Below the pieces are notes generated by a model that worked only from the letters and a program-made list of their open reading frames with translations, did no database searches and was not told where the DNA came from. This document shows positions 29,242 through 38,642 of a DNA stretch of 64,000 nucleotides, one piece after another (within the stretch, counting starts at the first letter, position 1; each line of letters begins with the position of its first letter). The translations under genes and the position numbers were made by a program. This stretch comes from Colwellia sp. (GTDB taxonomy: Bacteria; Pseudomonadota; Gammaproteobacteria; Enterobacterales; Alteromonadaceae), in assembly GCF_013214175.1 (NCBI RefSeq), contig NZ_JABSPA010000008.1, positions 176,775 to 240,774 on the forward strand, in the 5' to 3' direction.

Positions 29242-31629
29242 ATGGTGGAATCAGTTATAGCGCGTATCACTCGTGGGCATTTTTGGGATTTTCATGGCGG
29301 TATTCATCCTCCTGAGCAAAAAACGCTAACGGCAAGTAAACCTATCAAGCAACTTGCTTTACCGAAACAGTTAATCATTCCATTACAGCAACATATTGGC
29401 CGTGAAGGTGATTTGCTGGTAAAAATTGGCGATCAGGTATTAAAAGGCCAAGCGTTAACGTTAAGTAGCAACCCTATGGTGGTACCCATTCATGCACCGA
29501 CCAGTGGCACTATTAGTGCTATAAAAATGTCGGTAATTGCTCATCCTTCAGGCTTAAGTCAATTATGTATATTTCTTGATGTTGATGGTGAAGATACCTG
29601 GCGAAAAAGAGCAGTATGTGCCGATTTAGAGCAATTATCTAACAGTGAAATAATTGAAAAAATTGCCGATGCCGGTATTGCTGGCATGGGCGGCGCAGGG
29701 TTTCCAACCCATATCAAAGCGAATACTAAACCTGACATTAACTTTTTAATCATCAATGGCGCCGAATGTGAGCCCTATATCACTGCTGATGACTTGTTAA
29801 TGATGGAGCAAAGTAACGCTATTGTCGATGGCATAAAAATTCTCGATAAATTGTTATCCCCAGCGTTTATTCTTATTGCCATCGAAGATAACAAACCCAA
29901 GGCTATTAAAGCGCTACAACAAGCAACCGTTGACATTGAAAAAATAAAAGTTTGTGTAGTTCCTACTAAGTACCCTACTGGTGGCGAAAAACAACTGATT
30001 CAAATTTTAACCGGTCAAGAAGTCGCATCAGGTCGGTTACCCATCCATGCTGGCATCGTTATGCAAAACGTGGCCACTTGTTTTGCTATTAATGAAGCGG
30101 TAAGACATGACACGCCGCTTATTCGACGTGTTGTTACAGTCACAGGACAAGCCTTAGCAAAACCTCAAAATGTTTGGGCATTACTCGGTACGCCAATCGA
30201 ATTCTTGCTTGAGCAATGTGGTGTGCAAGAGATTGAAAATGAAAAACAGCCTGTGATCATGGGCGGTCCTATGATGGGCTTTAGTGCCAACAGTGAGCTA
30301 GTACCTATTGTTAAAACCAGTAACTGTATTTTAGTGCCCAGTAAAAAAGAAATGCCCAGTGCCTTTGAAAAAGAAAGTAACGAAGTTGAGTGTATTCGTT
30401 GTGGTCAATGTAGTGATGTTTGCCCTAGTCAATTATTACCGCAAGAACTGCAGTGGAGCGCCAAAGCTAAAGATTATTCACAGTTAGAAAAACTGAATTT
30501 AAGTGATTGTATTGATTGTGGCGCTTGTGCTTATGTTTGTCCGAGCCAGATCCCTCTGGTGCATTACTACCGTATTGCTAAAGCCGAGATACGTCAACAG
30601 CAACAATTAGATTTAAAAGCAGAAAAAGCCAAAGTTCGCTTCGAAGCGCGTAAATTACGCTTAGAAAAAGAAAAAATTGCCCGCCAAGAAAAACATAAAA
30701 AAGCGGCAGCAGCACGTAAAGCGGCTATGAATAAAACCAGCCCTGAAGCGACAGGCGCAAAATCTGCGGTCGCTGCTGCACTAGCACGGGTAAAAGCCAA
30801 GAAAGCAGCAAAAAGTCAAAGCCAAGCTAGCGCTACCGATGTTAAAAATGACGGACAAAAAAGTAATGAACTGCCAACCGATACGGCTGATGCAGTAGAT
30901 GACCAAAAATATCAAGTAGCTGCAGCTATTGCTAGAGCCAAAGCCAAGAGACAACTCAAACAAGCAGCGGCTAGCCCCAAGGCTAATAAGGACCTGATTG
31001 AAAAATCGGTAGCAGAAAAGCAGAATACGGCTCCGCAATCGACTAGTGATGATAAAAAAGCAAAAATAGCCGCCGCTATTACTAAAGCTAAGGCAAAGAA
31101 ACTGAGTAAATCAACTGATGCTACTGAAGCAGTCAATACAGATACGTTAAGCGAAGAAGTAAAGGCTGAACAAGCGGTAATTTTAACTGATAAAAAGGCT
31201 AAAATTACCGCAGCAATTGCCAAAGCGAAAAGTAAAGCGCTGGCAAAAAAATCAGCTCAACAAGCTCAATTAAAAACTGAAGATGCTGTCGCTGATAAGA
31301 CCGATGGTATTAACGCTAAGAAAATTAGCACTGATGAAATTATCGCTGACAAAAGTCAAGCAGATCCAATTGAAGCTAGTAGTCCTGTTATAGCGAGCGA
31401 GCCCGCTGATTCAACAGATTTAACCAGTTCAGCTAAAGTGGATACAGAGTCGGCTCAATTGCTACAAGATACTTCGGCTGAAAGTCCAAGCGAGACAAAA
31501 ACGAATGCCGCGGCAGATAAAAAAGCAAAAATTGCTGCCGCCATTTCTAGAGCTAAAGCGAAGAAGAAACGTAAAGAAGCAGACAAGCTTGCCAGCACCG
31601 TAAAAAATAATGACCAAGATAGCGTGTAA
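29242..31629 (+). CDS. rnfC: Rnf electron transport complex subunit C with repetitive C-terminal tail
   Basis: RnfC is the peripheral NADH- and FMN-binding subunit. The 795 residues include a barrel-sandwich N-terminus, an NADH-binding Rossmann part (AGIAGMGGAGFPTHIK at about 148-163; NGAECEPYITAD), and two [4Fe-4S] motifs (CIRCGQCSDVCP; CIDCGACAYVCP) near 385-440. From about 450 the chain is charged and Ala/Lys-rich, with five copies of an 18-residue module such as DKKAKIAAAITKAKAKK. Similar KAxxxAAIARAKARK repeats occur in the E. coli protein. The tail is likely helical and variable in copy number. Opposite-strand frames here are artefacts. Confidence 0.96.
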   Translation: MVESVIARITRGHFWDFHGGIHPPEQKTLTASKPIKQLALPKQLIIPLQQHIGREGDLLVKIGDQVLKGQALTLSSNPMVVPIHAPTSGTISAIKMSVIAHPSGLSQLCIFLDVDGEDTWRKRAVCADLEQLSNSEIIEKIADAGIAGMGGAGFPTHIKANTKPDINFLIINGAECEPYITADDLLMMEQSNAIVDGIKILDKLLSPAFILIAIEDNKPKAIKALQQATVDIEKIKVCVVPTKYPTGGEKQLIQILTGQEVASGRLPIHAGIVMQNVATCFAINEAVRHDTPLIRRVVTVTGQALAKPQNVWALLGTPIEFLLEQCGVQEIENEKQPVIMGGPMMGFSANSELVPIVKTSNCILVPSKKEMPSAFEKESNEVECIRCGQCSDVCPSQLLPQELQWSAKAKDYSQLEKLNLSDCIDCGACAYVCPSQIPLVHYYRIAKAEIRQQQQLDLKAEKAKVRFEARKLRLEKEKIARQEKHKKAAAARKAAMNKTSPEATGAKSAVAAALARVKAKKAAKSQSQASATDVKNDGQKSNELPTDTADAVDDQKYQVAAAIARAKAKRQLKQAAASPKANKDLIEKSVAEKQNTAPQSTSDDKKAKIAAAITKAKAKKLSKSTDATEAVNTDTLSEEVKAEQAVILTDKKAKITAAIAKAKSKALAKKSAQQAQLKTEDAVADKTDGINAKKISTDEIIADKSQADPIEASSPVIASEPADSTDLTSSAKVDTESAQLLQDTSAESPSETKTNAAADKKAKIAAAISRAKAKKKRKEADKLASTVKNNDQDSV

Positions 31630-31632
31630 TAT

Positions 31633-31701
31633 ATGAATCATAACAAAACAAACTCGAATAAAAACGATCAGCTAAACAACCCGACGAGTCGACATAAATA
31701 A
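31633..31701 (+). CDS. Possible 22-codon leader ORF before rnfD
   Basis: In the 71-bp gap between rnfC and rnfD an ATG at 31633 opens a frame of 22 polar residues rich in Asn and Lys, ending with TAA whose last base is the A of the rnfD ATG. This overlap would couple translation. There is no clear ribosome-binding site and the peptide is not recognisable. It may be only spacer sequence. Confidence 0.25.
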   Translation: MNHNKTNSNKNDQLNNPTSRHK

Positions 31702-32762
31702 TGGCATTTTGGATAGCAAGTTCACCACATAACCATAACCAAACGAAAACACCTAATTTAATGCGTTTGGTTATTTACGCCGCTCTGCCCGGCGTTTTGG
31801 CGCAATGGTACTTTTTTGGTTGGGGAAATTTAATTCATATTGCCTTAGCTATGGCAACAGCCCTAGTCTGTGAATTCACCGTATTGTCACTGCGTAAAAA
31901 ACCTATATCACATGAATTATTTGATGGTAGTGCCTTTTTGACCGCGTTATTGCTCGGTATATGTTTACCGGCATTAGCTCCTTGGTGGATATCAGTTATT
32001 GGTACAATGTTTGCCATTGTTATTGTTAAGCAGCTTTATGGTGGACTAGGTCATAATCCATTTAACCCCGCCATGGCAGGTTATGTGATGTTATTAGTAT
32101 CTTTTCCTTTACAAATGACTCTATGGCAGCCGCCGTTAAGTTTAGTGGCGGTTGATTTAAATTTCACCAATACCCTTACTACCATTTTAACCGGCTTTAC
32201 CCTTGAGGGTTATTCGGTTGAGCAAATACGGACCACAATTGACGGTATCACTATGGCTACGCCCCTTGATACTCTTAAAACAAATACCGGTTTGGGTTTA
32301 ACCGTACTGGAAAGTATTGAAAGTCCCGTTTTTGGTGACAACTTTGCTTTAGGTTGGGAATGGATAAATGCCGGTTTTTTATTAGGTGGGATTTTTCTTA
32401 TCTTTAAAAAAGCCATCGCTTGGCAAACACCCGTCAGCTTTTTAATCAGTTTATTTATCTGCTCTTTTATCGGTTACAGCATTAGCCCAGACAGTAGTGC
32501 TTCAACTATGTTCCACTGGTTTTCTGGTGCGACCATGTTAGGGGCATTTTTTATTTTAACAGACCCGGTTACCGGCGCTACCAGCACTAAAGGTCGTATT
32601 GTCGTTGGTTTACTTGCGGGTTTATTAGTGTATTTAATTCGCACTGCCGGTGGCTATCCTGATGGCATTGCTTTTGCTATTTTGCTTTGTAATATGTCTG
32701 CACCTTTAATAGATCAATACACTCGCCCTCGTACTTATGGCCATATTAAGGGAGATAAATAA
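31701..32762 (+). CDS. rnfD: Rnf electron transport complex subunit D
   Basis: RnfD is a polytopic membrane subunit carrying a covalent FMN. The 353 residues begin FWIASSPHNHNQTKTPNLM, like E. coli RsxD, and include GGLGHNPFNPAMAGYVML. The flavinylation threonine lies in GITMATPLDTLK (about residue 190), and FHWFSGATMLGAFFILTDPVTGATS is the conserved late helix region. About ten membrane segments can be seen. It overlaps rnfG by one base. Confidence 0.97.
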   Translation: MAFWIASSPHNHNQTKTPNLMRLVIYAALPGVLAQWYFFGWGNLIHIALAMATALVCEFTVLSLRKKPISHELFDGSAFLTALLLGICLPALAPWWISVIGTMFAIVIVKQLYGGLGHNPFNPAMAGYVMLLVSFPLQMTLWQPPLSLVAVDLNFTNTLTTILTGFTLEGYSVEQIRTTIDGITMATPLDTLKTNTGLGLTVLESIESPVFGDNFALGWEWINAGFLLGGIFLIFKKAIAWQTPVSFLISLFICSFIGYSISPDSSASTMFHWFSGATMLGAFFILTDPVTGATSTKGRIVVGLLAGLLVYLIRTAGGYPDGIAFAILLCNMSAPLIDQYTRPRTYGHIKGDK

Positions 32763-33613
32763 TGTCTGATAAACCTGACTCCACACAAGAAAATTCTGCG
32801 CATAATAAAGCTAAAGACAATGACAAAACCGACAAATCAGCATTAAGCATTGCAGTTTCTAAAAATACGAAAATATTGGCGCTGTTTGCCATCGCTTGTA
32901 CTGTCGCTGTCGGTTTAGTCAATGAACTCACTAAAGATCGGATAAAAAAACAAGAACAGCAACATTTATTAAGAACCTTACATAGTATTATTGAGCCAAG
33001 TCGTTATGACAATGATATCGCCAATGACTGTATTATGATGAGTGCCCCTGAGCTGGGCGTAAATGAAGTCCATACTGCCTATATCGCTAGAAAATCCGGA
33101 AAAGTCATAGCCGTTGCCATGACCAGTACCGCGCCAAAAGGCTACAATGGCAACATAGATTTTATTATGGCTATCAATAATGACGGCAGTGTCAGTGGTG
33201 TTCGTGTACTAAAACACCAAGAAACCCCGGGTTTAGGTGATAAAATTGAACTCAGAAAAAGTGACTGGGTCACCAGTTTTACTGGTAAGAAATTACTTTC
33301 AGAAGATGATAGCCGTTGGGCGGTAAGTAAAGATAATGGCATGTTTGATCAATTTACCGGGGCAACTATTACCCCACGTGCCGTCGTTGAAGGTGTAAAG
33401 AAAACTCTCAATTACTTTACCAAGAATAAGACCAGTTTATTAACTCGCCCCAACGCTTGTGGCGAAGTACTTATTACCTCGACAGTTACAGATACGCCGC
33501 CAACGACAGCTAGTTCGAACCAAAAATCGGACCAAACAGCTAACCAAACAGCTAACCAAACAGCTAACCAAACCGCGAAACCAATAAAGCAAGAGGCTGC
33601 TAATGGACAATGA
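32762..33613 (+). CDS. rnfG: Rnf electron transport complex subunit G
   Basis: RnfG has one membrane helix and a periplasmic FMN-binding domain with a flavinylated threonine. The helix is at about 38-58 ([19 protein letters not shown]), the FMN domain has [18 protein letters not shown], and the flavinylation motif is [12 protein letters not shown]. At 283 residues it is longer than the ~206 of E. coli. About 35 extra polar residues precede the helix, and a C-terminal tail carries a QTAN tetrapeptide repeat from 12-bp DNA repeats. It overlaps rnfE by 11 bp. Confidence 0.96.
   Translation: MSDKPDSTQENSAHNKAKDNDKTDKSALSIAVSKNTKILALFAIACTVAVGLVNELTKDRIKKQEQQHLLRTLHSIIEPSRYDNDIANDCIMMSAPELGVNEVHTAYIARKSGKVIAVAMTSTAPKGYNGNIDFIMAINNDGSVSGVRVLKHQETPGLGDKIELRKSDWVTSFTGKKLLSEDDSRWAVSKDNGMFDQFTGATITPRAVVEGVKKTLNYFTKNKTSLLTRPNACGEVLITSTVTDTPPTTASSNQKSDQTANQTANQTANQTAKPIKQEAANGQ
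33532..33577 (+). repeat. 12-bp tandem repeat inside rnfG
   Basis: The unit ccaaacagctaa occurs three times in full (33532-33543, 33544-33555, 33556-33567) and then partly. Being a multiple of three, it changes only the number of QTAN tetrapeptides in the RnfG tail. Slippage could make it length-variable between strains. Confidence 0.85.
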
Positions 33614-34403
33614 TATAGCACCACAAAACAGTAAAGAAGCTGATGTTACTGATAACATTGATGAGCAAGAAGCAGCGGCTGAAAAGTTACAAGCCGCAGC
33701 TGATCTGAAAGCCGAATATAAAGAATTAGCCATACAAGGTTTATGGAAAAATAACCCTGGTTTAGTACAACTGCTTGGTTTATGCCCGTTACTTGCGGTA
33801 ACTTCCACCGTAACGAATGCTATAGGCCTTGGCGTGGCAACTATGCTGGTACTTATTTGTTCCAATGTTACCGTATCAGCAATCCGTCATTGGGTACCTA
33901 AAGAAATTCGTATACCTATTTTTGTCTTGATCATTGCCGCCTTTGTCACTTGTGTGCAGTTGCTGATGAATGCCTATACCTTTGGCATTTACCAATCTTT
34001 AGGCATATTCCTACCGTTAATTGTTACTAACTGCGCCATTATTGGTCGAGCTGAAGCTTATGCTTCAAAAAATCCAGTTAAACAATCGGCTTTTGATGGC
34101 TTAATGATGGGTCTAGGCTTCGCTATTATCTTAATTATATTAGGTATAGTAAGAGAGATATTGGGACAAGGCACACTCTTTGATGGTGCTGAATTACTAC
34201 TAGGTGACTGGGCCACTGTACTTCGCATTGAAGTGATGCAGCTTGATAGTCAGTTTTTACTGGCGATTCTGCCACCTGGTGCCTTTATCGCCATGGGCTT
34301 TTTAATTGCGCTTAAAAATGCCATTGATAACCATATAAAAACTAAAAAAATAGTTGATAAAGACCTAGTTATTGAACGAGTACGGGTAAATTTTGACTCT
34401 TAG
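33603..34403 (+). CDS. rnfE: Rnf electron transport complex subunit E
   Basis: RnfE is the membrane partner of RnfA. The core from about residue 36 ([29 protein letters not shown]) matches E. coli RsxE (VIVQGLWKNN) through to [17 protein letters not shown], with six helices and the paired cysteine motifs GLCPLLA and [13 protein letters not shown] 30-residue acidic, Ala-rich extension is added at the N-terminus. The ATG at 33603 is preceded by AGAGG and lies inside the end of rnfG. Total 266 residues. Confidence 0.96.
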   Translation: MDNDIAPQNSKEADVTDNIDEQEAAAEKLQAAADLKAEYKELAIQGLWKNNPGLVQLLGLCPLLAVTSTVTNAIGLGVATMLVLICSNVTVSAIRHWVPKEIRIPIFVLIIAAFVTCVQLLMNAYTFGIYQSLGIFLPLIVTNCAIIGRAEAYASKNPVKQSAFDGLMMGLGFAIILIILGIVREILGQGTLFDGAELLLGDWATVLRIEVMQLDSQFLLAILPPGAFIAMGFLIALKNAIDNHIKTKKIVDKDLVIERVRVNFDS

Positions 34404-34410
34404 CTTCCAA

Positions 34411-34437
34411 TTTGCTTAATTTGTCCAATTAAGCAAA
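34411..34437. repeat. Hairpin between rnfE and nth
   Basis: Perfect 11-bp arms (tttgcttaatt at 34411-34421 and its complement at 34427-34437) with a 5-base loop start eight bases after rnfE. Rightward there is no U-run; leftward it ends in a short T-tract. It could stabilise the rnf transcript or weakly separate it from nth. Confidence 0.65.
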
Positions 34438-34493
34438 AATCGTCAACAAATCAATTAATAGAATAGAGTTGAATATAAAAGAAGAGCAAAGTC

Positions 34494-35153
34494 ATGAATA
34501 AAGAAACACGCTTAGAGATGTTAACGCGGCTGCGCGCTAATAATCCAGAGCCAACCACAGAGTTAAATTTTTCTAGCCCATTTGAACTACTTATTGCGGT
34601 ATTACTGTCAGCGCAAGCCACCGATGTTGGTGTGAATAAAGCTACCGACAAGCTCTACCCTATTGCCAATACACCACAAGCTATTTTAGACCTTGGCCTT
34701 GAGGGTTTAAAAGGCTATATCAAAACCATTGGTTTATTTAATACCAAAGCAGCTAACACTATTAAAACCTGTCAAATGTTAGTCGACTTACATGGTGGTG
34801 TAGTACCAAAAAGTAGAGCCGCTCTGGAAGCATTACCCGGTGTAGGTCGTAAAACCGCCAATGTGGTGTTAAATACCGCTTTTGGCTGGTTAAAAGATGA
34901 TGAAGGTAATTACTTTATTGCCGTTGATACTCATATTCAACGACTCGCTAACCGCACTGGTTACGCTAAAGGAAAAACCGTAGAAGAGACCGAAAAAAAC
35001 ATCATTAAACATACCCCGAGAAAAACAGAGTTCTTTTTTAATTTACACCATTGGTTCATTCTTCATGGCCGCTATACTTGTGTTGCGCGTAAACCTAAAT
35101 GTGGCTCATGTATTATTGAAGACTTGTGTGATTTTAAAGAAAAAACTGAATAG
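34494..35153 (+). CDS. nth: Endonuclease III
   Basis: This DNA glycosylase/AP lyase removes oxidised pyrimidines in base-excision repair. The helix-hairpin-helix LPGVGRKTANVVL (about 114-126) holds the catalytic lysine, and the catalytic aspartate is in FIAVDTHIQRLANR. The C-terminal [4Fe-4S] cluster motif has the Cys-x6-Cys-x2-Cys-x5-Cys spacing (CVARKPKCGSCIIEDLC). A small insertion (LKDDEGNYF) brings the length to 219, against 211 in E. coli. It follows the rnf operon, the common order in gammaproteobacteria. Confidence 0.97.
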   Translation: MNKETRLEMLTRLRANNPEPTTELNFSSPFELLIAVLLSAQATDVGVNKATDKLYPIANTPQAILDLGLEGLKGYIKTIGLFNTKAANTIKTCQMLVDLHGGVVPKSRAALEALPGVGRKTANVVLNTAFGWLKDDEGNYFIAVDTHIQRLANRTGYAKGKTVEETEKNIIKHTPRKTEFFFNLHHWFILHGRYTCVARKPKCGSCIIEDLCDFKEKTE

Positions 35154-35287
35154 ACAGCGTTTTTTTGATACGTATACTGTGTTATCGCACATTCATGTAG
35201 CAAGCTACACGTCATTCGCTCTGCCTTGCCTACATTTCAAACGAACTGCTGTAAAAATAATATCGAAAGATCAATAGACCCAGATAC

Positions 35288-36541
35288 TCAGTCAGCCTTA
35301 TTTAGGCTTAGCTTTTCATAGTGCTCAGCTAATATTTTATGAAAGCGTTGCACAAACACTTCTTGCTTCAAGATCTGCGCATGCTGTGCTTCAAAGCCAT
35401 AGGTTTTAGTGGCTTCATCTTGTAATGACAAAGAAAGTTGGCTGCTCATTGGTACAACACCATCGCCCTCTTCTCCTGGTAAGTAGGAGAAAACCAAATG
35501 ATAGGCAGTATCATCAGGCATACGCCAACGGTGAACTCTTCGAATATAATCACTGTCTGTGGCTAAATCACGACATGACGCGATAATAATAGGAGATGAA
35601 TCCACTCCTGACCTGGCACTATCCATACCGTATAAAGGGCTATTAATTGTCATATACAAGGAAACATTAAACTTGGCTTGCTCTTGTTGATGCTTCATCA
35701 AAAATGAGCGAGACATTAACCCGCCCATGCTATGAGTAATCAAATGAATATCGACAAAGTCATACTCTGTCTTCATTTGCTTTAGTGAACTTAGAAAATA
35801 GTCACTCACCAAGTCTAATTGAATGCCGCTAGGGTAATAGAGTACCCATGGCTGATATCTATCACGGTCGAGTGTTTGAATTATTTGATTAAATTCGGTT
35901 GGATTACCTAATGCACCATGAACAAAAATTACGAGTGTTTTATCTAGCTCATATGCTTGTAACATGAATAAGCCGCCGCCAAATTTATCGAGAAAAGTTA
36001 GTGGCTGCCATAAACCGAGGGAAGAATTTTCTTGGGCGAACATTTTATCAGTTAATGAGACAACCTTACCTATATTGGCCTTAACCTTAGGCAGCCTTAT
36101 TTTTATATTGTCAGTGCCATTAGGATTAACCGCTTTATCTACACTAAAACTATCAACAATGTAGTGCTGGTCGGCAACAAGGTGAATGTTTTGAAAGATG
36201 TTAGTACCTTGACTATAAAAGACCAACTTTTCACTTTTATCTCTTAGCTGATTTTTATTTTCATCAATGTAAGCACCAACAATATAATTGCCGGGCAATA
36301 AATCAAACTCATAATGCTTGCTGTTATCCAGTATGGTTTGATTTAAGACTTCTAAATGTGTGTCATATTGCTTGAGCAGCACCACATAAACTGGTTTTTT
36401 AACGCCACTGGTCTCAATAGTCCCTGAGATAGAAGCAATGTCTTCTAACTGCTCTGATTGCTTTTCTAACTCAAGCAGAGTACAAGCAGAGATAGCAAAT
36501 AAACAAACGAGTATTTGCAAGGCGTGCCTTATTGTTAACAT
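35288..36541 (-). CDS. Lipoprotein with alpha/beta-hydrolase fold
   Basis: The 417-residue protein has a lipoprotein signal with lipobox ISAC (Cys20). An N-terminal beta-rich domain at about 40-125 resembles a carboxypeptidase-regulatory type fold (GNYIVGAYIDENKNQLRD). An alpha/beta-hydrolase domain follows, with FVHGALGNPTEF and the nucleophile elbow THSMGGLMS (Ser near 273). A late aspartate and histidine could complete the triad. It should be tethered at the envelope and may be a lipase or esterase; the substrate is unknown. It is on the same strand as the pigment cluster, 68 bp after its last gene, so it could be cotranscribed, but it is not a known part of such clusters. Confidence 0.8.
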   Translation of the reverse strand: MLTIRHALQILVCLFAISACTLLELEKQSEQLEDIASISGTIETSGVKKPVYVVLLKQYDTHLEVLNQTILDNSKHYEFDLLPGNYIVGAYIDENKNQLRDKSEKLVFYSQGTNIFQNIHLVADQHYIVDSFSVDKAVNPNGTDNIKIRLPKVKANIGKVVSLTDKMFAQENSSLGLWQPLTFLDKFGGGLFMLQAYELDKTLVIFVHGALGNPTEFNQIIQTLDRDRYQPWVLYYPSGIQLDLVSDYFLSSLKQMKTEYDFVDIHLITHSMGGLMSRSFLMKHQQEQAKFNVSLYMTINSPLYGMDSARSGVDSSPIIIASCRDLATDSDYIRRVHRWRMPDDTAYHLVFSYLPGEEGDGVVPMSSQLSLSLQDEATKTYGFEAQHAQILKQEVFVQRFHKILAEHYEKLSLNKAD

Positions 36542-36609
36542 ATTTCGTCCTTAAATTTATTTAAAAGCAGCCCTTCACTCACTAGAATATTTATTAATTC
36601 AGTGAGGTC

Positions 36610-37833
36610 TTAATATTTTTTAAAAATCAATGAGGTATTAATACCGCCAAAAGCAAAGTTGTTAGTCATAATGTAATCTGTGTTTCTGCTTAGGCCTTCA
36701 CCTTGGATATAGTTTAAATCGCCACATTGAGGGTCAATATCTGTCAAATTGGCTGTTGGTGCAAACCAGTTATCATTCATCATATTAATACTTGCCCAAG
36801 CTTCAATGCTGCCACAAGCACCCAAGGTATGACCCAGGTAGCTTTTAAGAGAGCTTATCGCGGTATCTTTACCTAGCGCTTTTTCTGTCGCCTGAGTTTC
36901 AGCAATATCACCTTTTTCTGTTGCCGTGCCATGGCCATTAACATAACCAATGTCACTTGCTTGTATGGCGGCATCTTTTAGTGCCATTTCCATAGCAATT
37001 TGCATAGTTTCAGCTGACGGCTGAGTTACATGCTGACCATCTGAGTTAGTACCAAAACCAACGAGTTCTGCAAAAATTGTCGCGCCGCGCGCTTTTGCAG
37101 ATTCATAACTCTCCAGAATAAAGCTACAAGCCCCCTCACCAATCACTAAACCATCACGCTGGACATCATAAGGTTTAGGGTTGTTTTTCGGTTTGTCATT
37201 CTGTGTACTGGTTGCAAATAAGGTATCAAAGACTGCCGCTATAGTGACACAAAGCTCTTCTGCGCCGCCAGCGATCATCGCGGTTTGTTTACCGTATTTA
37301 ATCGCTTCGTAGGCATAACCTAATGCTTGCGAGCCAGACGTACAAGCAGAACTCGTTGTATATACACGCCCTTTAACACCAAAAAACACACCTACATTGA
37401 CTGCTGTGGTATGTGCCATCATTTTGATATAACTGGTCGAGGTTATGCCGTTCATACTTTTTTCACTGAGCAAATTAGCAAAATCAACAAATGGTGCGGT
37501 AGAGCCAGTGCTTGAGCCGTATGCTATGCCCATATCACCGTTAGTTAATAACTCACTTTCTAACAAGCCTGCTTGTTGTAATGCCTGCTCAGTAGCAGTG
37601 GTTGCCATCAAGGAGACTCGGCCCATAGAGCGGCATTGTTTTCGGGTATAATGTTTAGGTTTTTTAAAATCAACAATAGGCGCAGCTAAGCGCGTATTAA
37701 GATCATCATAACCATCCCACAAGGTATGATATTGAACGGCATTTTCACCTTTTTTCAGCTTAGCTGAGAAGTCCTGCCAGTTATCGCCTAAGGCAGTAAT
37801 TGCTGACATTCCGGTAACGACAACACGATGCAT
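36610..37833 (-). CDS. apeR: Aryl polyene ketosynthase (KAS II-like), ApeR position
   Basis: This 407-residue ketosynthase has the complete Cys-His-His triad: the nucleophile in TSSACTSGSQALGYA (about 163), histidine in GYVNGHGTATEKGD and histidine in SYLGHTLGACGS. It resembles FabF. Its place as the last gene of the run, after the ketoreductase, is that of ApeR, a homodimeric ketosynthase in characterised clusters. It likely helps chain initiation or elongation on the cluster ACPs. Its ATG overlaps the ketoreductase stop by one base. A weak hairpin (36578-36606) without U-run follows. Confidence 0.88.
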   Translation of the reverse strand: MHRVVVTGMSAITALGDNWQDFSAKLKKGENAVQYHTLWDGYDDLNTRLAAPIVDFKKPKHYTRKQCRSMGRVSLMATTATEQALQQAGLLESELLTNGDMGIAYGSSTGSTAPFVDFANLLSEKSMNGITSTSYIKMMAHTTAVNVGVFFGVKGRVYTTSSACTSGSQALGYAYEAIKYGKQTAMIAGGAEELCVTIAAVFDTLFATSTQNDKPKNNPKPYDVQRDGLVIGEGACSFILESYESAKARGATIFAELVGFGTNSDGQHVTQPSAETMQIAMEMALKDAAIQASDIGYVNGHGTATEKGDIAETQATEKALGKDTAISSLKSYLGHTLGACGSIEAWASINMMNDNWFAPTANLTDIDPQCGDLNYIQGEGLSRNTDYIMTNNFAFGGINTSLIFKKY

Positions 37834-38564
37834 TAACTTAACCCTCCATCAACGCTTATGACTTGGCGAGTGATGTAGTTGGCCCCTGACGAAAATAAAA
37901 AATTTACTGTCGCTGCTACTTCAAAATCACTACCTGCTCTGCGCATCGGCACTAATTGCTTGATCATATCGTCAGGCATATCCTCGGTCATTTCTGTTTT
38001 AATAATACCTGGCGCAACACAATTGACTGTAATTTTACGTTTCGCTAGCTCTAACGCTAAGGCTTTTACCGCACCAATTAAGCCTGCTTTTGAAGCACTA
38101 TAATTAACTTGGCCGCGATTACCTAAAATACCCGACACCGAAGAAATAGCGACGATACGGCCACCTTTTCTCAGCTGGATCATTGGCATAATTAGCGGGT
38201 GAACCACATGATAAAAGCCATCTAAATTAGTGTGAATCACTTTATGCCATTCATCACTCGTCATGGAAGGGAAAGCATTATCACTATGTACACCAGCATT
38301 ACAAACAACACCATAATAAGCACCAAACTCTGCAATATCGCTGGTTAAAACCTGCCTACTTTGCTCTTCATTGGCAATATCAAACTGGACAATGCGGCTA
38401 TTACCGTCACTCTGGTGCAGATTCACTTGGGTTAAGGTTTCTTGTGCACCTTTGATATCGCTATTATAATGAACGACGATATCAAAACCACTCTTTGCTA
38501 ACTCAATAGCTATAGCTTTACCAATGCCCTTACTAGAGCCTGTTACTAACACTGTATTATTCAT
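37833..38564 (-). CDS. apeQ: 3-oxoacyl-ACP reductase (FabG-like), ApeQ position
   Basis: This short-chain dehydrogenase/reductase of 243 residues should reduce each beta-keto group made during polyene assembly. It has the cofactor motif TGSSKGIGKAIA (about 7-18), NAG at about 89-91, the catalytic serine in ISSVSGI and Tyr-x3-Lys in NYSASKAG. It sits between the ApeP-type dehydratase and the second ketosynthase, as in other ape clusters. It is distinct from a housekeeping fabG, which would be next to fabD and acpP. Confidence 0.9.
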   Translation of the reverse strand: MNNTVLVTGSSKGIGKAIAIELAKSGFDIVVHYNSDIKGAQETLTQVNLHQSDGNSRIVQFDIANEEQSRQVLTSDIAEFGAYYGVVCNAGVHSDNAFPSMTSDEWHKVIHTNLDGFYHVVHPLIMPMIQLRKGGRIVAISSVSGILGNRGQVNYSASKAGLIGAVKALALELAKRKITVNCVAPGIIKTEMTEDMPDDMIKQLVPMRRAGSDFEVAATVNFLFSSGANYITRQVISVDGGLS

Positions 38565-38642
38565 TTATATTTCCTGTCACTTACTTAGCTATTCTGCCTA
38601 TGATTCAGTTAAGTATGTCCGCTTAATATTTAGCTGACACTC

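Noticed and set aside
30594..31223. Reverse-strand frames opposite the rnfC tail
   Set aside because: Shadows of the repetitive Ala/Lys codons of RnfC.
36578..36606. Intrinsic terminator after the pigment cluster
   Set aside because: A bulged stem can form, but no U-run follows in the leftward direction, so I do not call a terminator; read-through into the hydrolase gene is possible.
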